DNA from: CALACW01 sp963627915
GTDB taxonomy: Bacteria; Bacillota; Clostridia; Oscillospirales; Acutalibacteraceae
NCBI GenBank assembly: GCA_963627915.1
Contig: CAVGCY010000067.1
Location: 47,683 to 111,682 of the forward strand
Length of the DNA stretch: 64,000 bases
Reading direction: 5' to 3'
In this document: positions 8,124 through 16,900 of the stretch, piece after piece
Numbering within the stretch: position 1 is the stretch's first letter
Layout: each line of letters begins with the position of its first letter
Notes under the pieces: generated by a model
What the model was told of the DNA's origin: nothing
The model's input: the letters and a program-made list of their open reading frames with translations, nothing else
The model's database searches: none
Position numbers and translations under genes: made by a program

Positions 8124-8788
8124 GCTATATTCTCTTTATTTGCATAGCCGTTCCGTTGGGTATGACGCTTATACCTATTGAAAAAAAATCACGTAAAATA
8201 GTTGCGGCTCTCCTGGCGGGAATGTTTCTTTGTCTTTTTGTCAGTGAGGTAAACGGACTTCTTCTGCGAGTGACGGGAAATACGATGCTGTACCTTACGA
8301 CAAACGTTACACCCGTTACCGAGGAGTTTGTTAAGGTTCTGCCTGTAATATATTACGCATATTTTTTCTCAGATGACAGAAGATCCGTTACAACCGTTGC
8401 GTTTGCGACGGGAGTCGGCTTTGCGATGCTTGAAAATATTATTATATTAATGCAGCATATAGAAACCGCGAACCTTTTGTTTGCTTTGATAAGGGGCTTC
8501 AGCACGGGACTTATGCACGGTATTACAACGGTGCTGGTGGCGAACTTTGTTCCGTATATTCACAAAAAGAAAAAACTTTTTTTGTGCGGAGTTATCTGTT
8601 CGTTTAATTTAGCCGTTATATTCCACGCCGTGTTTAATCTTCTTGTGGAGGCTGATTCCGTTGTTGCAAACAGAATCGGATATTTCCTCCCCATTTCCGT
8701 ATATCTGGTTATAAATATTTTTGTTTTAAAAAATCTTTTCGCAAAATTAAAATCAAAAAAAGCGAAGAAAAACGCATTAAGTCAGTAA
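8111..8788 (+). CDS. PrsW-family intramembrane metalloprotease
   Basis: A 225-residue membrane protein of the PrsW/M82 family. The family signature is present in order: PVTEEFVKV with the glutamate pair at 71-72, GVGFAMLENI with Glu108, GLMHGI with His136, and FHAVFN with His172 and Asn176. These lie within or beside predicted helices, as expected for metal and active-site residues. In Bacillus subtilis PrsW cuts the anti-sigma factor RsiW; no anti-sigma or ECF sigma gene is seen here. Instead the gene sits at the head of five exported proteins with membrane anchors, so its substrate could be one of them (inference). AAGGAGAT precedes the ATG. Confidence 0.8.
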   Translation: MDSMSYILFICIAVPLGMTLIPIEKKSRKIVAALLAGMFLCLFVSEVNGLLLRVTGNTMLYLTTNVTPVTEEFVKVLPVIYYAYFFSDDRRSVTTVAFATGVGFAMLENIIILMQHIETANLLFALIRGFSTGLMHGITTVLVANFVPYIHKKKKLFLCGVICSFNLAVIFHAVFNLLVEADSVVANRIGYFLPISVYLVINIFVLKNLFAKLKSKKAKKNALSQ

Positions 8789-8873
8789 TTTTTATTATAT
8801 GCCGCGTCGAGCCGACTCCCGGAATCGGAAATCGGAATTTTAAGCGTTCATATAATTTCGGCGGTGAGAGATA

Positions 8874-10181
8874 TTGAATAAAATGAAGAAAAAAATGTTT
8901 TCGCATGCTTTGAAAACAGTCTGTATTGTGCTTTTGTTCGTTATGACGGCAAGTTGCTTATCCGTGTGCGGATACGCCGCTTCGTACGGAATTTCGGAGA
9001 TTGCAGCTGCGGCGGGACCGGACGGACGTGCGAGCCTCGAGAATAACGGTTATACGGTTTTGTTTCAGAGTATGAATCTTGTTTCCGATGCGGATTCAAC
9101 GGTAGTCATAGGGTATAAAAAGGGCGCGGACGCAATTACGGATGTGATTGCGTCGTCGCAGAAGAGCGATACCGTCACGTACGGCGGCTGTACGTATCAA
9201 TCGGTTTCCGATATCAGCCTGAATTACGGTACTGACGCAGAGCCTGTTTATCTGTATTATACAAAGGACAGTTCGGCGGGAAACATAATAACGTCTATTG
9301 ATACTGTATCGGGCTTTTCGGGAACGGACGAGATTCTTTCTCTGAGAAACGACGGCTCATCTCCTGTCAGAACGGTTGACGGAACGCTTGCAAATATGGA
9401 CAGCGGAATCGAAAACTGCGAGATATATCTTTTGATTTACAGAAGCGCGGATATCAAAAAATATATTTCCGATGTATGCGTTGTCAGGGGGGCGTCAAAG
9501 ACTGAAGCGGTTAACAGCGCCGCATCCCAGGGCTGTGATTATTATCTGGATAATGATTTCGGCGGCGGCAGTGAGGCTGTATATATTGCTTACAAGAGAA
9601 CGTCTGACGCGGGTAATGCCGTGACGAAGCTTACCGTAACGGATTTTGAAATTCATTTGGAAAAAGACGGACAGACGGGCGCATATTTAATGGATATATC
9701 TGCCGGAAAGCTTTTCGGCGAAAGCTTTGAATTGGGAGACTGGGCAGGTATTTACGCTTTGTATGACAAGTCTCTGACTAAAACCTCCGACGCATACAAA
9801 CAGCTTCTTTCAAGCACGCAGACGTGCAGCTGTGTTTTTGCCGGCAGTCCGGGTATCTATGCGGTTTATGAGGGCAATTTTTCATCGGACGGCTCGGCTG
9901 AGGCAGAGAGCGCGGATTATGCCGTGTCGGGAAATTCGTCGGGAGCCGCAATGGACGAGTTTTATGACATAGACAAGTCTGAGGTTACGACTTCGGCTCA
10001 GACGGATTTGCAGGGCGGTACTACGGCTTCCGTTGTCAATAAGGGCAATATTGTTGCAATTGTATGTCTTTCGATAATTTTGATATTGATTATTGCCGGT
10101 GCGCTGATTTATATAAAAAGAAGAAAATCAAGTAAAAAAACAATTGTAGGGGATGGACAAAATGGTAAAGAGAATGATTAA
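8874..10181 (+). CDS. Exported MABP-like repeat protein, C-terminally anchored
   Basis: A 435-residue exported protein: signal peptide at about 1-36, an extracellular region of about 350 residues, a C-terminal transmembrane helix (393-414) and a basic tail (KRRKSSKK). The ectodomain holds degenerate repeats of the pattern L-x-x-x-GY-x-V ... GYK ... AITD, at residues 52-95, 100-145 (VYLYYTKD) and 205-255 (AVYIAYKRTSD, AVTKLTV), shared with the genes at 10162 and 13968. They resemble the three-fold MABP beta-prism. The TTG at 8874 fits GGTGAG best; an ATG at 8883 is the alternative. It overlaps the next gene by 20 bases. Confidence 0.75.
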   Translation: MNKMKKKMFSHALKTVCIVLLFVMTASCLSVCGYAASYGISEIAAAAGPDGRASLENNGYTVLFQSMNLVSDADSTVVIGYKKGADAITDVIASSQKSDTVTYGGCTYQSVSDISLNYGTDAEPVYLYYTKDSSAGNIITSIDTVSGFSGTDEILSLRNDGSSPVRTVDGTLANMDSGIENCEIYLLIYRSADIKKYISDVCVVRGASKTEAVNSAASQGCDYYLDNDFGGGSEAVYIAYKRTSDAGNAVTKLTVTDFEIHLEKDGQTGAYLMDISAGKLFGESFELGDWAGIYALYDKSLTKTSDAYKQLLSSTQTCSCVFAGSPGIYAVYEGNFSSDGSAEAESADYAVSGNSSGAAMDEFYDIDKSEVTTSAQTDLQGGTTASVVNKGNIVAIVCLSIILILIIAGALIYIKRRKSSKKTIVGDGQNGKEND

Positions 10182-12411
10182 ATCAACTATCAGCGTGCTT
10201 CTGGCTCTTATTATAGCCTCGTCTGTTTGTATAAACGCATTTGCTGCGTCATCAAAACAGAAATATATAAAGGATATGATAATCAGCTACGGCGACACTG
10301 CGGATGAGGCAAAATCGTGGCTTACGGATAACGGTTATACCGTACTCGATTATGATTTGAACGAGGGCGCCGATACCGGTATGTCAACAAAAAGAGCGGT
10401 ATATTTAGGATATACGGCTACTGACGACGCAAGCGAGGCTGTCAGAGATATCCGTTTGATGAACATGAACGGCGGATACAGCTTTAATGACTATGAGATG
10501 ATTCTTGATGAATACAAGAGCAGTATACAGGTGTTTATCAATAATTTTATCGCATCATTAAACGAGTTTAGAAATAATTATAAACAAGGCAGGCAGAGAG
10601 CGGTTTCGGCATACGAATTTCTCAATCTCCTTTATGACGACGATACCGACGCATATATGGGCGATCTCCTTCTTAAAAGAATAAAAGAGGAATATACGGA
10701 CGCCGAATGGAACGCACTTTCCGCAGAGGAGAAGAAAAAGACTGTGGATATGACGACCGTTCTTATGCAGGGAAACGGTGACGCTGTGCTTGCGATTGAA
10801 CAGATTGTTGCCATGGCGACGGATGATACCGATACTCTTTGGGCCGAAAGATATTCAAGTGCAAAGACGTATGACGATATGCTCGACGATGTAATGAAAA
10901 GCGGACGCATGACCGTAAACGACGCAGAGAAACAGCTTGCAGGCGAATATGATGACGACGCAAAGATCATAGCTTCAAAAATCGAGGACTATAAAACATA
11001 TCTTTACAAATATACCTATGCGGATATAAGCTTTTCCTCAACGCAGGAGGAGATTGACGCATATCTTGATTCATATAAGAAAGCCGAGGTTGCTTTCGAT
11101 TATGTAAACTGGTTTTCGGCGGGTACGCAGTATGAGGTTCTCAATGTTCTGATGAATGACGACATATCGCTTCTCGATTTGCTTACGGGGGAAGATTTCG
11201 ATATTCAAAATGAAGACAGATGTATGCTTTATCCTCTTGTTGCGTCCTTGACGGACGGACAGAGAGCGTGTCTTGAATTTTTGCCGTTGTACAAGGTGGT
11301 TGCACTCGGCATAAGTGATGACGACGCAACAAAGGAGGTAATGTCCGGTTTTGATATCGATTCGCTCCGTGAGCAGAAAAATTCCGTGTACGACGGCGTT
11401 GACCGTACCATATTTCAGGGCTCAATCGCCTTGACGAATGAGGCGCTCAAGCTTCAGGCGTCGTCCGGCAAGCCGGCTCTCGATAACCAGGATGATAAAA
11501 ATAAAATATCTGCGGCAACGTGGGTTTTGTGGGGTGCTTCCGGTTTTTGCGCTTTGATGTCGGGTGCCGCATTCGCCTTTAGCTCCTATGTCGGTAAGAC
11601 GCTGTCGTCTACGCTGAAATCAAAAGCCGATCAGCTTTTCACTGATTCGCAGAAGGCATTTTCGAAATACTTTAATTCTCTTACAAAAGAAGATCGCAGT
11701 GCGTATGATTCTATTTGTAAGGATATGGATCGTACAAATAAAAGCTATGCGGCAACCGGAACATGGTCCAAATATTTATATTATGCCGGTATAGCATTGG
11801 TGTGTGTTACCGTAATTCTTCTGGGAATTTCGCTTTGGCGCACGATCGCTGATATGAGGGATTATTACAAGGCGGAATTTACGCCTATTCCGAGACTGAT
11901 ACTTAACGAGACGGTAAACGATAATGACGAAAAGGATTACGCCTTTTATTCGGTCGTAAAATGCAACCGAGTTCAGATGGGTATGTCGGATGACAGAACC
12001 GAGATTCTTGAGGATTACGGAGATTTGAACGGCGATGTCGGACGGCAGTGGCTTGCGCTTTATATATCGAAGGATCCCAATGCGGGCGACCCGGTTACGA
12101 CGGATCTCAAGGTTCGTTATGAGGACAGCAATCTTCCGTCCTCAGAGTACACCGCGCTTTCGCTTTTCTGTGAAAATTCCGCCCGTAACCTGACAGATAA
12201 GAAATCCGGCTTTACGTATGCCGACGATAAGAACGGAATATATATGTTTTTCAATACCGATAAATACGTTTTCGCAGGAAGCGTATTTTCAAACGGTTTA
12301 TACATAACAGCCGGCGTGGTATTCGCAGCCGTTATCGGTGTTGCGGCGTTTTTTGCCGGATACAACGTCAGAAAGAAAAAGGAGCTGAAAAATTCAGCGG
12401 TAAACGGTTAA
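10162..12411 (+). CDS. Exported multidomain membrane protein with MABP-like repeats
   Basis: A 749-residue protein. Order: signal peptide (about 1-30), one N-terminal repeat (about 40-105, with NGYTVLDYDLNEG, YLGYTATDD and AVRDIRL), a long acidic helical region to about 440, a transmembrane helix (452-476), a short loop, a second helix (538-563), a beta-rich segment with RQWLALYISKDPNAGDPV, and a C-terminal helix (710-736) with a basic tail. It is a paralogue of the first half of the 1540-residue protein at 13968. The ATG at 10162 lies 9 bases after AGGGG; the ATG at 10153 would overlap that site. Function unknown. Confidence 0.75.
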   Translation: MVKRMIKSTISVLLALIIASSVCINAFAASSKQKYIKDMIISYGDTADEAKSWLTDNGYTVLDYDLNEGADTGMSTKRAVYLGYTATDDASEAVRDIRLMNMNGGYSFNDYEMILDEYKSSIQVFINNFIASLNEFRNNYKQGRQRAVSAYEFLNLLYDDDTDAYMGDLLLKRIKEEYTDAEWNALSAEEKKKTVDMTTVLMQGNGDAVLAIEQIVAMATDDTDTLWAERYSSAKTYDDMLDDVMKSGRMTVNDAEKQLAGEYDDDAKIIASKIEDYKTYLYKYTYADISFSSTQEEIDAYLDSYKKAEVAFDYVNWFSAGTQYEVLNVLMNDDISLLDLLTGEDFDIQNEDRCMLYPLVASLTDGQRACLEFLPLYKVVALGISDDDATKEVMSGFDIDSLREQKNSVYDGVDRTIFQGSIALTNEALKLQASSGKPALDNQDDKNKISAATWVLWGASGFCALMSGAAFAFSSYVGKTLSSTLKSKADQLFTDSQKAFSKYFNSLTKEDRSAYDSICKDMDRTNKSYAATGTWSKYLYYAGIALVCVTVILLGISLWRTIADMRDYYKAEFTPIPRLILNETVNDNDEKDYAFYSVVKCNRVQMGMSDDRTEILEDYGDLNGDVGRQWLALYISKDPNAGDPVTTDLKVRYEDSNLPSSEYTALSLFCENSARNLTDKKSGFTYADDKNGIYMFFNTDKYVFAGSVFSNGLYITAGVVFAAVIGVAAFFAGYNVRKKKELKNSAVNG

Positions 12412-12436
12412 AAATCTTCAGACGCTTTTACGGTAT

Positions 12437-12468
12437 CCGTTTTCTTTGTAATTAATAAAGAGAAACGG
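12437..12468 (+). other. Intergenic hairpin inside the surface cluster
   Basis: CCGTTTTCTTT pairs with AAAGAGAAACGG around a loop of about nine bases, with one bulge. There is no U tract after it, so it looks more like an RNA-processing or stability element than a terminator. Confidence 0.4.
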
Positions 12469-12490
12469 CTCCGTACAGGTGCTAACGGGA

Positions 12491-13975
12491 ATGATTTTAA
12501 TGAAATTGAAAAAACTTATATGTCTTTCGTCAACGCTTATTCTGTTTGCGTCCCTCTGCTTCGGTGCATATGCGTCGGATGAGGTTTGCGCTTTGGTCGA
12601 GGTAAATGGTGAGGAAACTTCGTATACGTCGTTTGCGGACGCATGGAATAAGGCGGCGGAGCTTGGAAAAAGCGGAGAGGTAACATTTACGCTTAAACAG
12701 AACTGGAAAGCCGACGATTCCGGCTCGCTCGGAGGCGGAGCGGGATTTAAGGACGGTGCTCTGTACTATTCGGGCGCAAAAAATCTCACGCTTGATTTAA
12801 ACGGATACTATATTGACAGAAATATTTTTAAGCCCGTCAGCGGAGGCGCTGTTATATATGTAGGCTCTGTTATGACAATTACGGATTCGAGAAGAGACGA
12901 ATATACGTCGTCGGAGCTTTTTAAGGGCGGAGCTATCCAAAACGGGGCGAATACCGAGCGAGGCGGCGGAATAGTCGTGTACGACAATGCGCGTCTTGAG
13001 TTTAACGGAGGAACGGTACTAAACTGCGTATCCACCGACGATGGCGGAGCTGTCAGCGCATTCGGCTCAGGGGCTGTATTAAATGTAAACGGCGGCTCGT
13101 TTTACGGCAACCGAACGTATGACGCGTCCGGGGAATGCTGCGGCGGCGCAATTTACAGCAACAGCGGAACAGTAAACGTAAAAAATGCCGTTTTTGAATG
13201 CAATTATGCCGAGGATAACGGCGGCGCAATATATATGTACGGCGGAAATCTTACTGTTTCTTCCTCATCGTTTTATTCAAACTCCTCAATAGAGGAAGGC
13301 GGTGCGGTATGTCTTGACGGAGATGTAAAGACAAGCATATCGGACTGTCTGTTCTATGCGAATGCTTCAACAACGGACGACGCCGGTGCGGTTTACTGCG
13401 ATTCGGACGACGGCACGTATCTCAACGACTGCCGTATGTTTTATAACAGCTCCGCTTCAGAGGGCGGTGCAGTATATATAAACAGGGACAAGGTTTTTGT
13501 TCTCGGAGGCACGTATCGGTACAATACCGCCTCTTCCCAGGGCGGAGGAATATACGTAGACAGCTTAAACGACATAAACGCTTCCGGAAAGCTTATAATA
13601 AAGGATAATACCGTCAACGGCAGGGCGAACGATTTGTGCCTGCAGGACGGCGCCGCTTCGACAGCATATCTTTACTGCGGCGGATTTTATGAAGGCTCTT
13701 CGATATGGCTTTGCTCGAATGATAAAAACGCGCAGCTTGCAATTAAGGGCATAGATAAATTTCAATATAACAACTATATTCATTTTGACGACGGCTTCTC
13801 CGAAAGCAAGGTAATTTCATCAGCGCTCGGCAGTGATGATATCCGTGCCATGGCATCCGTTTTCGGCAACGGAAATATTGTTTATATATGCATTTGCATT
13901 GCCGTTATTATCGCATTTGCCGTTTTTGTCGTAAAATACGGCAAAAAGAAAAAGGGGGCTGAAAATAATGATTAA
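12491..13975 (+). CDS. Exported right-handed beta-helix protein (PMP-like repeats)
   Basis: About 494 residues: signal peptide ending near GAYAS, an N-terminal region (VNGEETSYTSFADAWNKA), then repeated GGAI/GGAV/GGGI motifs (GGAIYSNSG, GGAIYMYGG, GGAVCLDGD, GGAVYINRD, GGGIYVDSL) spaced about 25-30 residues. Such GGA[IV] repeats typify polymorphic outer-membrane protein and pectate-lyase-like beta-helices that act as adhesins or surface scaffolds. A C-terminal helix (IVYICICIAVIIAFAVFVV) and basic tail anchor it. The start may be 12479 (GTG), 12491 or 12500; all give the same mature protein. It overlaps the next gene by 8 bases. Confidence 0.8.
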   Translation: MILMKLKKLICLSSTLILFASLCFGAYASDEVCALVEVNGEETSYTSFADAWNKAAELGKSGEVTFTLKQNWKADDSGSLGGGAGFKDGALYYSGAKNLTLDLNGYYIDRNIFKPVSGGAVIYVGSVMTITDSRRDEYTSSELFKGGAIQNGANTERGGGIVVYDNARLEFNGGTVLNCVSTDDGGAVSAFGSGAVLNVNGGSFYGNRTYDASGECCGGAIYSNSGTVNVKNAVFECNYAEDNGGAIYMYGGNLTVSSSSFYSNSSIEEGGAVCLDGDVKTSISDCLFYANASTTDDAGAVYCDSDDGTYLNDCRMFYNSSASEGGAVYINRDKVFVLGGTYRYNTASSQGGGIYVDSLNDINASGKLIIKDNTVNGRANDLCLQDGAASTAYLYCGGFYEGSSIWLCSNDKNAQLAIKGIDKFQYNNYIHFDDGFSESKVISSALGSDDIRAMASVFGNGNIVYICICIAVIIAFAVFVVKYGKKKKGAENND

Positions 13976-16900
13976 TATTAAGAGAATACGTATTCATTAT
14001 ATCTTGGCGTCCGTTTCGCTTGTTTTGGCATTTTCTCTGCTTTTTACAGATATAGGCTCTGTCTTTGCCTCGGCAGTTGAGAATAAACCGGAATATATTT
14101 CCGAGGTTCAGGTTTTCAGCGGAAACAGTTTGGATGAAGCCGTAAACAGCTGTGAATCGGCGGGATATATAGCGGTGAAAAAGAATATAAACCGTTCGGA
14201 GGACGGCGACGAAAAGGATAACGGGATATTTATAGTCGGCTATAAAACGACGGAGGATTCCGACGAGGCAATCACGGATATATCGCTTCTTCAGATGAAC
14301 AGCGGTTATCAGGATTATACTTATGCGGACGTTGCCGAAAGAGCTATGGAAAAGCTCGGAAACGTTCCGACGGAGCTTTTATACGCCGTGAATGAATTTG
14401 CCGAGAACTACGGTAAGGGCAGTCCTGCCGCGGTATCGGCCGTCAAGCTTCTGAACTGTTATCATGTTGACGAAATGAATAACATGAAGCTGGGCGATTA
14501 TCTTGTCAGCGGAAATTGTACCGTTGATTTTATAAAAAAGATACTTTCGCGCTCCAATACCTCTGTTGTTACCGCTTTCTGCAACGCCCTTGTTGCAGGA
14601 ACGGCCGATTACGGCGATGAAAACTGGGCGGTGCGTGTATCCGCATCCAAGGTAAAGGAGGAGCTTGCCGATCCTGACAATAATATGATGCTCGATAAAA
14701 AGTACAAGGTTCTTGCAAGCGAGCTTACGGACGGTCTTCAGTCTTTTGCAGAGAGCTTTAACGGCGCTGCGGAAAGATATGAAGAAAACGGCGGAAAAGT
14801 TGAAACATCCGTCAAGGATGTCAGCGATACCGAGATGAACGAGCAGACGGTTAAGGATATGACAACCGGGGGGAAAATAGAAAAAACGGACGGCGACGCT
14901 CTCTTTCTGTACGTTTACGATGTTTTGAATCAGTATGATTACGATGAGAATACAAAGCTTGGAGATTATATCGTTTCTCTCGGTAACTCTTCATATGACG
15001 AAATTTCAAGTTTAAGAAAAATATATCCTCTCGTCGACAGTCTTACCGACGGTCAGATTGCTACGATGAGAATGAGCGGGGTCGCTTTCTCGGCGGTCTA
15101 TCTTATAAACGGCGAGGGGCTTATAGATGAAACCGATAAGCAGGTCGACGTTATAAAAAAGGATATTAAATCCAATTTAGGCACGGACAGCATGTCCATA
15201 TGGATAGGAACGGATCAGACCGCTTACAATCAAAAGGTAGCCGTTACAAAGGACGCATACAGGGCAAATTCCGCAGGTCAGATTTATAATACTCTGACAA
15301 CGCCGGATGATGTGGATACCTTCCTCTCCGAAACGTTTTCAAAGCTCAATATAGCTATGATGGTCATCGGTATCGCATGGGGAATTACATATTTGACAGC
15401 AACCGTTATTAATGTTATGGCGTTTACTGCTGTTTTTACGGGCGCATGGAGTATTTGGGCTACCTGCTGCGCAGGTATAGGCGCAGGCGTATTCAGTACG
15501 ATATTCGGTCTTCTCGGCTGTGCTGCCATAATTTTGAATTATGTTGTTCTGGTAGTTATGATCGTCGTTATAATCGCTTTGCTGGTAAAATATCTGTGGG
15601 ATTTGTTCACCGACGACGATGCGGAGGAGTTTTCAGAGATTCCGCCCGTTATGTTTGATGAGGCAAACAACAGATATGTAAGATACGATGCTGTAAATCT
15701 AAACGGCAGTCCCGCCAACATAAACGGAGACAATGCAAGAAGATGGAATGCTTTGTATACAAGCAGGAGCAGACATGCCGGTTCTCCGATTCAGTCATCT
15801 GAAATTGAAGATCTTATTACGGTACAGTATAATGACAGTACCGCTCCGCAGGGATACAAACCCGTTAAATGCTTCGGCGAGGTTTACGCCGCAAATTTAA
15901 ACGCAAATTCAAAATCGGATTCATGCTCCGTTTATATGTTCTACCGTTGTTCTGCGAGTACAATAAACGAGGGAGAGCAGGCGGAAACAGACGAAAACGT
16001 TAAGTATATTTCAAAGCTTTCGCTTTCTGTCGAAAGTTCCGAAACTGCGGCAAAGGCGGCCTTAACCAAGGCGGGGTATAACGTTCTTGACGTGAATTTG
16101 TCTTCCAATCTTTCGGAGATAAAGAAATATACTTATCTGGGTTATACAACAACGACGAATTCGAATGACGCCGTAACGGATATCAGAATATCGGCAAGAA
16201 ATACTTCTGACGTATATCTTTTTGGCAATGCCTCATATTCGGCGTGCGGTACTACCGCCACCGGAGATACATTGTATTATACTTCGTATAAATCCGCAGG
16301 TACGCCGATTTTAGCTGATTTGGTTGTGAAATATTCCCTTAACGATATTCCGGAGGGGTATGAGCCTGTAAATATGTTCTGCGGCGGAAATGCGTTTAAT
16401 TTTAATGTCGGTACGGAGTCTAACAATATAGTTTTTACTTCGCATAACTCTCAGCCTTATGACCATTGGAAGGATAAAGGCACATATCTGTATTTTAAGC
16501 CCTCCGTTACATATACCGAGGGGGAGGAATACATTGCAGGTTTTGTTCTTGTCGCCGGCAACGATAACGGAACGGCGGGCAATACCGCAGACGATTATAT
16601 AGAGGCTCTCGGATTAAAGAAATTCGATTTAAGTCTGACCCATGCGGTTAAGGTTAAGCTTCCCTCGGAATCGGTAGGTTATCTGACAATAGATAACTGG
16701 GAAACGAATGTCGAAACGTATATTTGCTATACTACAACGTATAATCCGTACAGGGCGATATACGGAATACGCTCGTATACCTCCGCGCCGGGAAATTATT
16801 CTGTGCCGGTTTGTCTGGGAGCACTGACGTCCGGTTCATATGCGGTGTGCGACGTTATGTTTGAATTAAAGCATTCGGTATACACATATACGCAGAATTC